NCBI GenBank assembly: GCA_019973575.1
Contig: BPUI01000001.1
Coordinates: 2,120,342-2,184,341, forward strand
DNA from: Gemmatimonadetes bacterium T265
GTDB lineage: Bacteria; Gemmatimonadota; Gemmatimonadetes; Gemmatimonadales; Gemmatimonadaceae
Direction of reading: 5' to 3'
Length of the DNA stretch: 64,000 nt
Shown: piece after piece, positions 56,884-64,000 of the stretch
Position numbering within the stretch: the first letter of the stretch is position 1
Layout: each line of letters begins with the position of its first letter
The notes under the pieces: model-generated
The model's input: only the letters and a program-made list of their open reading frames with translations
What the model was told of the DNA's origin: nothing
The model's database searches: none
Translations under genes and position numbers: made by a program

Positions 56884-58086
56884 CTACCGCCCGCGGGCCC
56901 CAGCGCCAGCGATCAGCGTGCCGACGTTACCCGGCTTCACACCGAGCACACGGCCCGCTTTCGTTGTCGTCAGCGCGCCAGACAACAGCAAACGCGCTGT
57001 CGTCCGTAGCAGCGCCTCCCCGACACGGAATCGGCGCACGGCGTAATAACTGGGTCCGCCCGACGTCTCGCGCCCGCGTTCACGTTGGCGATCGCGCTCC
57101 TGTAGCCAATCTTGCCGGAAACCTTGACGCACTGCGCGCCACTCCGCTTCCGAGATCGCGCTACGACGGTACAAGCGATACGCCATCATGCTGCGGCTGA
57201 CGTTCCGCGCAGCAGCGAACTGCCCGATCCGCTCGGCGACTGTCGCGCCGGGGTTCGTGGTGAATTCGTGCACGACGTCGCCCATTTCGCTACTCGGGAG
57301 CAGAAACTCGGACGCGACATCGTTACAAAAGCGCTCGACGTCCCGATCAGGCGTGCCACCGCTCACTCCGGTCTCCCCGAGCAAAATGTGGGCGAGTTCA
57401 TGGAGCAGCGTAAACGACCACGCAGCCCTCGAATCCTGATCGTTGACGACCACGAACGGCGCCACGCTATCGGCAATTGCGAGCCCGCGAAAGCTCTCCG
57501 GGCTTAGCGCGGTGTGGTGACTGCCCAGGTTACTAAGCAAGATGACAAAGACGCCGGCTGCTTCAGCGGCCGCACGTAGCAGCCGGAATGCCTCATCAGG
57601 ATTCGAGGCGGCGCGGAACGCGGCAAGTGAAATCCCAAGCGTGGCCCGGATCCGACCCGCAACTGCCGTAACGCCGGCGTCGCGGCTCATCGACCCAACG
57701 AAGGCGAGTGGCGCGGGGTCTTCCTCATCCGCGAGTGCCGTGCGCACCAACGCCTGACGCGTCATCACATCCCGAATGAGCGCATCGAGAATCGGGCCGT
57801 CTGCGTCCGCCTCGTCGTCCGGCAAGGTACGGAAGTCGTGCCCGCGATCGCCCTGCGGGGGCGGTGATGCGAGATAGAACGCGAGGAGGGGGCGCCGGTA
57901 CTGCTTCGCCATTCGCACCAGAAGGGGGCGATTTGGCTCGGCGTCGCCACGCTCGAGCGCGGCAAGGCGGTCCCCCCCGGCGGCGTAGCCTGCTGGGGCG
58001 AGAGCGAGCTTGCGAGCCGCGTCCTCAAGACCGAGGCCGGCCGTCTCGCGCGCCCATCGCAGATTCTCCGGGTTGACGCGCGGCAT
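56884..58086 (-). CDS. XRE-family protein with ImmA/IrrE metallopeptidase domain
   Basis: Protein of 400 aa with two parts. An N-terminal helix-turn-helix (NLRWARETAGLGLEDAARKL, then AALERGDAEPNRPLLVRMAK, residues about 6 to 66) should bind the operon promoter. The ImmA/IrrE-type zinc peptidase motif is LLHELAHILLGE (about residue 230; HExxH), with the third ligand probably in the following Glu-containing helix (CNDVASEFLLPSSEM). The C-terminal 100 residues are island-specific (RLLLSGALTTTKAGRVLGV). As upstream partner of a PIN protein it is the presumed antitoxin and regulator. It is coded on lower-GC DNA. Confidence 0.88.
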   Translation of the reverse strand: MPRVNPENLRWARETAGLGLEDAARKLALAPAGYAAGGDRLAALERGDAEPNRPLLVRMAKQYRRPLLAFYLASPPPQGDRGHDFRTLPDDEADADGPILDALIRDVMTRQALVRTALADEEDPAPLAFVGSMSRDAGVTAVAGRIRATLGISLAAFRAASNPDEAFRLLRAAAEAAGVFVILLSNLGSHHTALSPESFRGLAIADSVAPFVVVNDQDSRAAWSFTLLHELAHILLGETGVSGGTPDRDVERFCNDVASEFLLPSSEMGDVVHEFTTNPGATVAERIGQFAAARNVSRSMMAYRLYRRSAISEAEWRAVRQGFRQDWLQERDRQRERGRETSGGPSYYAVRRFRVGEALLRTTARLLLSGALTTTKAGRVLGVKPGNVGTLIAGAGARGR

Positions 58087-58445
58087 ACGGCAGTCGTGGG
58101 GCGCTAAATCGTCACTGGCGCAGGGCGACCTGCGTTCGCAATGCGACACGGCGGAGACCGAACCGTGTGCGTCTGCGAAAACTAGCCGCCGCAGTGGAAC
58201 GCGGCGGACTCAGCGGTGGAAGATCCTCGCACCCGCCCCAGCTATCGTCTAGGCCGGGGTGGTGGGTCTAGGTAGCCGCGGTACAGGCTCGACGACGGTG
58301 GCCGTCCGGCACGCGCCTCTCGAACATGCCGGCGGTCGCGAGAAGCGTCCTTCTCGCAACCGAGCAAGTGCCGTAGGTTGGGGACGTGTTCGGGGCCGTC
58401 CGTCTGGACCGCAACGCCTCCTGTTCCGCCTGCCACCAGCGCCCC
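58087..58445. other. Divergent intergenic region of the island
   Basis: No gene is supported between the divergent XRE-ImmA gene and the small ORF at 58446. It must contain promoters in both directions; a sequence around 58355-58400 (AACCGAGCAAG, GTAGGTTGGGG) is AT-richer. A hairpin lies at 58338-58357. Confidence 0.4.
58338..58357 (+). other. Perfect hairpin in the island intergenic region
   Basis: GCGAGAAG-CGTC-CTTCTCGC is an 8-bp perfect stem with a 4-nt loop, extended after one mismatch by GGT/ACC. It may be a terminator, an operator or an RNA element; nothing else decides. Confidence 0.4.
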
Positions 58446-58664
58446 ATGACCCCCGACCCCTCAAACGACCGGGCGCACAACCTCGTCGAGTTGCGCCGTC
58501 TCGCGGACAAGTTCGACGGTCCCAGCGTGTCGCAGGCCGACGTGGAAGCGATGCTCCGCAACGACGCCGACGCGCTCACCTTCCGCGCCCGCCTGCGGCG
58601 GAGCGGGATGTCCGACGCCGAGGTCACGGCAGCCCTATTCGGCCCGTCGCACCCGGACGCGTAG
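58446..58664 (+). CDS. Small hypothetical protein upstream of recombinase
   Basis: Protein of 72 aa: MTPDPSNDRAHNLVELRRLA, then DKFDGPSVSQADVEAMLRND and ADALTFRARLRRSGMSDAEV. It is charged and probably helical; no family. A more upstream ATG (58386) adds 20 residues lacking coding character. The stop lies 4 bp before the start of the recombinase at 58669, so the two are likely co-transcribed. It might be an excisionase-like or accessory DNA-binding factor, by position only. Confidence 0.55.
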   Translation: MTPDPSNDRAHNLVELRRLADKFDGPSVSQADVEAMLRNDADALTFRARLRRSGMSDAEVTAALFGPSHPDA

Positions 58665-58668
58665 TACG

Positions 58669-59634
58669 ATGACGCTCCCGGTTCGTGTGACCCCGGCCGG
58701 CGCGCTCGCGCTCCCCTTCCGGGCGGAGGAGCTCGCGGCGGCGTTCGACTTCGCCGGGCAGGCGCAGTCCCCGGCGACGGCGCGGGCGTACACGTCCGAC
58801 GTGACCGTGTTCACCGCGTGGTGCGTGGCGCGCGCGCTCCCGTCCTGCCCGGCCGCGCCGGCGACCGTGGCCGTCTTCCTCGCCGACGAGGCGCAGCGTG
58901 GCGTGAAGGCGTCGACGCTCTCGCGCCGCCTCGCGGCGATCCGCTACGCCCACCTCGCCGCGCAGCTCGAGCCGCCGACGCAAGCTGAGGAGGTGCGCCG
59001 GGTGCTGCGCGGGATCCGGCGGGCCGTGCGTACCGCCCCCGCGAAGAAGGCGCCCGCGACGGCGGAGTGCGTCGTCGCGATGGTGAGCCACTGCCCGAAG
59101 ACGCTGGCGGGGTTGCGGGACCGCGCCCTCCTGCTGCTCGGCTTCGGCGGTGCGTTCCGGCGCTCTGAACACTCGGCGCTCGATGTCGCGGACCTTGACG
59201 AGTGGCCCGAGGGCCTACGCGTCACGGTCCGCCACTCCAAGACGGACCAGGAAGGTGCGGGCGCGGTCGTCCCGGTCGCGCGTGGGACCCACGCATGTCC
59301 GGTGAAGGCGCTCCGTGCGTGGCTCACCGGGGCCGCGATCACGAGCGGGCCCGTGTTCCGGCCCGTGAGTAAGTATGGGCGCCCGCGCGCCGCGTGCCTC
59401 TCGCCGTACAGTGTTGGCGAGATCGTGAAGGCGTACGCCGAGCGCGCGGGGTACGACCCTGCGCTCTTCGGCGGCCACTCACTCCGTGCGGGGTTCCTCA
59501 CCGGCGCGGCCGAACGTGGGAAACCGCTCGATCGGATGATGGCGGTGTCGCGCCACAAGCGCGTCGACACGGTGCTCGGCTACATCCGACGCGCGGACGA
59601 CTTCAAGGATCACGCGGGGGCCGGATTGCTCTGA
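58669..59634 (+). CDS. Second tyrosine recombinase of the island
   Basis: Site-specific recombinase of 321 aa. Core-binding domain: TARAYTSDVTVFTAWCVARA, KASTLSRRLAAIRYAHLAAQ. Catalytic domain: Arg in LLGFGGAFRRSEHSALDVAD (about residue 165), HSLRAGFLTGAAERG (about 269) and SRHKRVDTVLGYIRRADDF with the nucleophile Tyr (about 305). It has no arm-binding N-terminal extension and resembles the XerC/D-like integrases of mobile elements. Its TGA overlaps the ATG of the next gene by one base (TGATG at 59632). Two recombinases of different types in one island suggest nested elements. Confidence 0.9.
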   Translation: MTLPVRVTPAGALALPFRAEELAAAFDFAGQAQSPATARAYTSDVTVFTAWCVARALPSCPAAPATVAVFLADEAQRGVKASTLSRRLAAIRYAHLAAQLEPPTQAEEVRRVLRGIRRAVRTAPAKKAPATAECVVAMVSHCPKTLAGLRDRALLLLGFGGAFRRSEHSALDVADLDEWPEGLRVTVRHSKTDQEGAGAVVPVARGTHACPVKALRAWLTGAAITSGPVFRPVSKYGRPRAACLSPYSVGEIVKAYAERAGYDPALFGGHSLRAGFLTGAAERGKPLDRMMAVSRHKRVDTVLGYIRRADDFKDHAGAGLL

Positions 59635-60815
59635 TGGCTGACTCTGTAGTCGTTGCGGCCATCTCCGGCGCGGCGGGGAACCTGCTCAGTGATGGCGCGA
59701 AGCGCGTGGCTCCAGTGCTCTGGCGCGGAATGCGGGATGCGGTTCAGGAGGCGATGCAACGCGCGCTCCCGCAGGCGCGGTGGCGATTCGAGCAGAACAC
59801 GGCCACCTTCGTCAGCGCTCTCGCCGACGAAGTCGCGCGCGGGGCGGGCGCGAGCGAGGGTGAGGAAATCGCCGCCGCGATCGCTACGCAGCTTGAAGAC
59901 CCGGACGTGGCTGTAGCCGTCATGGACGCCCTGCGCGCCGCCGGACGCACGCCGCGCCCCGATCGCCACCGCGCGGTCGCGAAGCTGGTGGCCGCGCGGT
60001 TGGCCGCGCCGTCTGATTCCGGCGACGCGGTGGTGGCAAATCTCGCAGTGCGCGCAGTCGAAGCACTCGCGATGGAGCACCTACGCACGCTGGCGTTGCT
60101 CGCGCTGACCCACTACGTCGCGCGCCCAAATCCGGCGTCCCGCGCCTATCCTCGATTCCCCGAGCGACCGATTGAAACGCTGCCTGGCGCGGGTATTCTG
60201 GGCAACACGGCGCGGGACGCCCTGAGCAATTGGATTCGTGAGCTGACGGCCCCCGCGGAGGCGTACGCAGAGCATCTCGTTGCGCGCGCGCAACGAGGCG
60301 CCGAGGCCGTGGGCGTACCGGACGTACTCCCGGAGAGCCTCATGATCCATTTGATGGCTTCTGGATGCGTGATCCGGCACAACGGCGACCCGGTCATGGA
60401 CGAGGCGCTCACGCGCTTCATCGAGCCGCCGTCGTCGCCGTCGGCCTCCGCAGCCGACCGCGCGCGCGAACGTGCCGTCCAGACGGCGTACCGGGGTGCG
60501 CTGTTCTCCGCGACGCGAGGAGATGAGGTGCTCCGGCGTCTCAGCGACCTTTGGCGATCAAGCCTTCACCAGTTTTCGCTGACGCCTCCGGGCTTTCTCA
60601 TCGGGCTTGCGTCGTTCGACGCGGTAGCCGACGAGGACACCAGCACGGAGTGGCGATGGGCCGGTGTCGCGGAGCACGCGGTAGCGCGCTCTCCCTACGA
60701 GCCCGTACCAGCGTTCGACGAGCGGTGGTCGCGCGACCCGCGGTTTCATCGTGTGATCGAAGATACGCTCAAGGCCATGCAGGGGCGCGGTATAGCTCGG
60801 GGCGTCCTCGGATGA
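59634..60815 (+). CDS. Uncharacterised 393-aa protein coupled to the recombinase
   Basis: Protein of 393 aa, start ATG 59634 overlapping the recombinase stop. It opens with a hydrophobic-to-basic lead (ADSVVVAAISGAAGNLLSDG) and is otherwise helical: FEQNTATFVSALADEVARGA, DPDVAVAVMDALRAAGRTPR, AVEALAMEHLRTLALLALTH. It ends with Trp/Arg-rich sequence (FHRVIEDTLKAMQGRGI). The helical layout recalls LPO_1073/Vpar_1526-type proteins of defence islands, but that is a memory-based resemblance only. Coupling to an integrase suggests cargo or an immunity factor of the element. Function unknown. Confidence 0.7.
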   Translation: MADSVVVAAISGAAGNLLSDGAKRVAPVLWRGMRDAVQEAMQRALPQARWRFEQNTATFVSALADEVARGAGASEGEEIAAAIATQLEDPDVAVAVMDALRAAGRTPRPDRHRAVAKLVAARLAAPSDSGDAVVANLAVRAVEALAMEHLRTLALLALTHYVARPNPASRAYPRFPERPIETLPGAGILGNTARDALSNWIRELTAPAEAYAEHLVARAQRGAEAVGVPDVLPESLMIHLMASGCVIRHNGDPVMDEALTRFIEPPSSPSASAADRARERAVQTAYRGALFSATRGDEVLRRLSDLWRSSLHQFSLTPPGFLIGLASFDAVADEDTSTEWRWAGVAEHAVARSPYEPVPAFDERWSRDPRFHRVIEDTLKAMQGRGIARGVLG

Positions 60816-61498
60816 TGACCCGGCAGCACCACCGAGCACAGCGGTCGACCGCTGGCGCGAAGATCGTTGCCTGCGGACTCGCTCCGATAGTGCGGCGGAA
60901 GACTGGTGCCCTCACGGCGCCACGATGCCTTCGCATAGCGCGAATCCCGGTTCTCGCACGTTAGACGGCCGGGTGCCTTACGGCGCGCGGGGAACTCGTC
61001 GAGCACCATGTGGGCGACGAGCCACCCGCACTCCGCGTCGTCGGACGTGTCCTCGTTGAGCAGCGGGTCGAAGCGCGGCCGTGCGGGCGGGACGCGCGGC
61101 GCGTGCGCTCCGGCGAGTGCGGCCACGGCGGCCTCTGCGCGGGCCTCGTATTCGGCCGCGGCGCGTTCGTGCGCCGCTTTCGTGTCGCGTACCTCCGCGT
61201 CGGTCGACGTCACGCCCGGCCTGTGGCGCGCGAAGTCGACCGCATACCCTGCGCTGGTGGCCCCGTTCGCGATGCCGTCGGGACTGCCGACGTGGACCTC
61301 GACTCGGTGCCGGAGCGGCTGGACCTCGCGGTCCGTCCACCGGGCGAACGCCGTCGTCGAGGCGTCGAGGTGTGCGACGATTGTCGGCACCAGCGCGACC
61401 GGCGCATGGTCCGCGGAAGCGCCCGACACCAGCACGGCGGCGTCGTCGACGTTAGGCGGCCGGCTGCCGCGCGGCGCCGGGAAGTCCCGAGCGGTCAT
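60746..61498 (-). CDS. Hypothetical protein, ends uncertain
   Basis: Minus-strand frame of 250 aa from ATG 61498 (MTARDFPAPRGSRPPNVDDA). The part from 61498 to about 60965 has good third-position bias and sequence such as VPTIVAHLDASTTAFARWTD, RHRVEVHVGSPDGIANGATS and ECGWLVAHMVLDEFPARRK. The last 70 codons overlap the convergent 393-aa gene by 70 bp and look unselected, so the real end may be earlier with a frameshift near 60965. The frame is open upstream to GTG 61738, which could be the start and would add a segment TPFVYGDDLAPTHPACGVSP. No family. Carries one GTTAGGC heptamer (61451), hinting at host origin. Confidence 0.45.
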   Translation of the reverse strand: MTARDFPAPRGSRPPNVDDAAVLVSGASADHAPVALVPTIVAHLDASTTAFARWTDREVQPLRHRVEVHVGSPDGIANGATSAGYAVDFARHRPGVTSTDAEVRDTKAAHERAAAEYEARAEAAVAALAGAHAPRVPPARPRFDPLLNEDTSDDAECGWLVAHMVLDEFPARRKAPGRLTCENRDSRYAKASWRREGTSLPPHYRSESAGNDLRASGRPLCSVVLPGHHPRTPRAIPRPCMALSVSSITR

Positions 61499-61766
61499 GA
61501 GACGCGAGCAGACGGGGGAGACGCCGCACGCGGGGTGGGTCGGTGCGAGATCGTCGCCGTACACGAACGGGGTGCGCGGCCTCCGCGTCAAGAGCTTCGG
61601 ATCCTGGAGCCGGATTGCTACGTCCGGGGGCGCAGCCTGCCGGCCAGCCTCCACGACCTCGCACGCGACGCGGCGCCGAGCCGCGCGTGGGCGCACCGGG
61701 TGTTGTGGCGGGTGCGGTCCGGCGGGTAACGTGCTCACCCCGTCCCGCCCCCACTCCCCGACTGCC

Positions 61767-62054
61767 ATGCCTCCCGAGGTGTTCATCGTCCCGTTCGTCT
61801 TCGGCATCCCCGCCGTCGTCGTCCTCGCGTTCCGCTGGTTCCGACACCGCGAGCACATGGCCGCGCTCGCGCCCCCGCGCGCCGACGTGCTCGAGGCGCG
61901 CTTGGAGCACCTGCAGCGGGCCGTGGAAGCCGTCGCGGTCGAGGTGGAGCGGATCGGCGAGGGCCAGCGCTTCCTGACGCGCGCGGCCGCCGAGCGCGCG
62001 CTGCCCCAGCCCGACCTCCCGGCCGCGCGCGGACGCGTCGTGACCCCACACTGA
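61767..62054 (+). CDS. Small membrane protein with coiled coil
   Basis: Protein of 95 aa. One membrane helix near the N-terminus (VFIVPFVFGIPAVVVLAFRW) is followed by a charged stretch (FRHREHMAAL) and a heptad-rich coiled-coil (LEARLEHLQRAVEAVAVEVE, about 43 to 62), like PspB-type small membrane proteins. ATG 61767 is clear. No adjacent pspA. Typical of small envelope proteins near sigma/anti-sigma genes, but no such partner is in the window. Confidence 0.75.
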   Translation: MPPEVFIVPFVFGIPAVVVLAFRWFRHREHMAALAPPRADVLEARLEHLQRAVEAVAVEVERIGEGQRFLTRAAAERALPQPDLPAARGRVVTPH

Positions 62055-62264
62055 GGTCGGCGCCGATCGTGCCTTGCCTCCCACGTGACGCGGTCGTCCA
62101 CGCCGCGCGCGGCCGCCGGGCCGAGCTGCCCCGGCACACCGCGCGGCCCTTTCCCAACGTGGCGCCGTCGTTCGCGATGCCTCCGATCGACACGCGCACG
62201 ACGCGGCCGATCCCGCCCGCGCAGCCGCGGGTGTGCGCGGAGCCTTGTTGAGCACCAGCTCCGG

Positions 62265-63677
62265 ATGACCCCTCCCACGCCGACCCCCATGCCGCGCCTC
62301 CACACGCTCGCTCGCCGTCGGATGTGCGCGGCCGTGGCGTGCGTCGTCGCGGCGGCGGGGCTGGCCGCGGGCCGAGCGGGGGCACAGTCCGACGCGAACG
62401 CGTGGGCGCGGCGCCTCGCCGCCTACCCGCCCGCGCGCGAGCCGGACGAGACGACCGACGCGTTCCGCGCGCGCCGTCTGCGCGCCGCGGCGGGCGGCGA
62501 CACGATGCGGGTGTTTACGGTGCCCGCGGCCGACAGCAGCTTCACCTGCGGCGTGTCGGTGCGGTACGCCGCCGATTCCGGCGTCGCGTTCGTGAGCGTG
62601 TTCACGCCCAGCGTGCGGCCGGCCGACGACCGGCTCGTGGTCGCGCCGCTCGCCTGTGCGACGCGCGACGGGCGCCGAGACGGCGGACGCACGGCGCGCG
62701 GCGCGACCACGCGCGGCCGGCCGTTCGTCAGCGAGGAGACGGTCGCGGCCGTCCCGCAGGCGGGGGCCGGCATTCTCAGGGCATGGCGAGTCCTGCTGGA
62801 TCCCGCGACGGCGCGCGCCGTGGTGCCGTCGCTGCGGGTCCGAGCCGTGGTCGTGCTCGGGGCGGATCTCGACCGGCGCCTCGTCACCACCGTGCGCGAC
62901 TCCCTCGCGCCGACGTACGCCGATCGGACCGATTACACGCGCGTCGTGCATGTCGTGCGGGCGCGCACCGTGTCGCTCACGGTGGTGGACGTCCGCACCG
63001 GCGTGGTCTACGGCCGGGGCCCCGACCCGACCGCCGCGCAGCCGACCGCACAGCCGGCCACGCTCGCGGGGCCGGCCGGCGCGTCCGACGAGGTCCGCTG
63101 CGTGGACCTCCCGCCGGGCGCCGCACCGCCCGCGGTCGGCTGCGTCAACCTCGCGCACCGCGGCGGGCTGACGTTCCCGGACTTCCTCGTCACCTGGCGA
63201 CTGTACCGGTTCCCGACCCGCGGCGCGGCCGAGGCGGCGCGCTCCCCGACGGGCCTCGTCGCGGAGGCGGGCGGCGCCGTGTGGCTGAGCGAGGTCGCCC
63301 CGGCGCGCGAGCCGGTCGCGGCCCCGCCCGGCGGGACGCTGGTGACGGAGCGCGGCCCGCTGGTCCTCGCGCCGGCCCCCGCGTACGCGGCGAGCCTGGC
63401 GTACGCGGTGATGCGCCCCGGCATGCGGTCGCGCGTCCACGTGCACGCGGGGCCGGAGGCGTTCTACGTGCTGGCCGGCGCGCAGTGCCTCGAGACGCCG
63501 GCCGGGGCGGCGCGCACGCGCGCGGGGGAGGCGGCGGACGTCGCGGCCGGGGTTCCGATGGTGCTCGTGGCGGCCGGCCCGGGCGAGCGGCGCGCGCTCG
63601 CCCTCGTGCTGCACGACGCCGGGCGGCCGCAGGCCGAGGCCGCCGCGTGGCGCCCGGCCGGGGCGTGCGCGCCCTGA
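62265..63677 (+). CDS. Exported protein with C-terminal cupin domain
   Basis: Protein of 470 aa. Sec signal: LARRRMCAAVACVVAAAGLA, cleavage near GRAGAQ (about residue 45). The middle part (about 60 to 290) is strand-rich and unknown (AAVPQAGAGILRAWRVLLD; VRARTVSLTVVDVRTGVVYG). From about 350 a cupin domain follows: YAVMRPGMRSRVHVHAGPEA, FYVLAGAQCLETPAGAARTR, in which HVH and the Glu are metal-ligand positions. Two cysteines near residue 285 (RCVDLPPGAAPPAVGCVNLA) could form a disulfide. Start ATG 62265, or 62289 for a shorter lead. Function unknown; periplasmic or extracellular. Confidence 0.7.
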   Translation: MTPPTPTPMPRLHTLARRRMCAAVACVVAAAGLAAGRAGAQSDANAWARRLAAYPPAREPDETTDAFRARRLRAAAGGDTMRVFTVPAADSSFTCGVSVRYAADSGVAFVSVFTPSVRPADDRLVVAPLACATRDGRRDGGRTARGATTRGRPFVSEETVAAVPQAGAGILRAWRVLLDPATARAVVPSLRVRAVVVLGADLDRRLVTTVRDSLAPTYADRTDYTRVVHVVRARTVSLTVVDVRTGVVYGRGPDPTAAQPTAQPATLAGPAGASDEVRCVDLPPGAAPPAVGCVNLAHRGGLTFPDFLVTWRLYRFPTRGAAEAARSPTGLVAEAGGAVWLSEVAPAREPVAAPPGGTLVTERGPLVLAPAPAYAASLAYAVMRPGMRSRVHVHAGPEAFYVLAGAQCLETPAGAARTRAGEAADVAAGVPMVLVAAGPGERRALALVLHDAGRPQAEAAAWRPAGACAP

Positions 63678-63845
63678 CGCGGTGCGCACGCAGCTCGGCG
63701 CGGGCGCGATGCGGGCGGACCCGGGGTCGACGCTCGTAATCCGCCCGGGAACGACGCGTCCGAGGTCCTCGTGCCGGCGCTGGCGTCCGATGTCGCGTGA
63801 GCGTGGGGACCCCGCGCGGGCCCGGAGTCTGCCTCGCCCGTCCCC

Positions 63846-64000
63846 ATGACCGTACCAGACCTGGACCTCCTCGCGGCCGTCCTCGTGGGCGCGCCCGACC
63901 CCGAGATCGTCGCCCTCGAGGCGCGGCTCCGGGCCGCCCAGTTGGCGGCCGATGTCGCGGCGCTCGACACCCTGCTTGCCGACGACCTGCTCTTCACGGG
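63846..64000 (+). CDS. SnoaL/DUF4440-like protein, 3' end outside window
   Basis: Only the first 51 residues are present, from ATG 63846: MTVPDLDLLAAVLVGAPDPE, then VALEARLRAAQLAADVAALD and TLLADDLLFTG. The LRxAxLxxDxxxLxxLLADDLxFTG pattern is the usual beginning of DUF4440/SnoaL-like NTF2-fold proteins. It is on the strand of the cupin gene, after a 168-bp gap. Function cannot be told from the fragment. Confidence 0.7.
   Translation, partial: MTVPDLDLLAAVLVGAPDPEIVALEARLRAAQLAADVAALDTLLADDLLFT

Noticed and set aside
60965-60990. Possible far attachment site of the tRNA-Cys island (CGGGTGCC)
   Set aside because: Only eight bases resemble the tRNA 3' end; no longer repeat was seen, so the right border is unresolved.
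61010-61729. 239-aa plus-strand frame
   Set aside because: Arg/Gly-rich shadow; the opposite frame has the better codon pattern.

Overview
The window is 64 kb of very GC-rich bacterial DNA (by eye well above 70% GC, third codon positions almost all G or C). The organism is most likely a soil-type Gemmatimonadota or a near relative. This is inferred from the composition, an ECF sigma factor paired with a Ser/Thr kinase-TPR protein, the mix of GSI-alpha and type III glutamine synthetases, and a recurrent GTTAGGC heptamer that holds nearly all TTA leucine codons. No rRNA or marker gene is present to prove it.

0-9 kb: small stress and redox transcription units, each with its own regulator. They are a LysR gene (cut by the window edge), a truncated DUF6640-like gene next to an IS1182-type transposase remnant, a quinone reductase/TetR pair with a perfect operator palindrome, an NmrA-type oxidoreductase/TetR pair with four boxes spaced exactly 23 bp, a GlxA/FtrA-type AraC regulator, an HD hydrolase, and a SnoaL-alpha/beta-hydrolase fusion. 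9-19 kb: a multi-PAS histidine kinase, the ECF sigma-kinase pair and a secreted lipoprotein with seven 39-residue RCC1-like repeats.

19-28 kb: an erythromycin esterase gene split by a complete IS21-family element (istA, istB, terminal repeats, 4-bp target duplication). Removing the element restores the frame. Downstream on the minus strand is a signalling run: CBS protein, zinc-ribbon membrane protein, GAF histidine kinase, HD-GYP response regulator. 28-33 kb: a type I and a type III glutamine synthetase flank a MazE-like/Doc toxin-antitoxin module. 33-40 kb: small lipoprotein and SWIM genes, a TetR/metallo-hydrolase pair with a clear promoter-operator, and three secreted or membrane proteins of unknown function.

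40.8-52.5 kb is the most interesting block: a DUF3536 (GH57-like) protein, four different ATP-grasp proteins, two esterase-like alpha/beta hydrolases, a GCS2-type carboxylate-amine ligase and a class I amidotransferase-type gamma-glutamyl hydrolase. All are on the plus strand and often overlap by 4 nt. Together they look like a non-ribosomal pathway that makes and trims a small amide- or peptide-type compound; this is inference.

53.9-61 kb: a tRNA-Cys followed by an integrated island with visibly lower GC. It carries a tyrosine integrase facing the tRNA, a membrane protein with a small coupled ORF, a PIN (DUF4411)/XRE-ImmA toxin-antitoxin-like pair, a second tyrosine recombinase, and a 393-aa protein coupled to it. 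Host-like sequence resumes by about 61.5 kb with small membrane, cupin and SnoaL-like genes.
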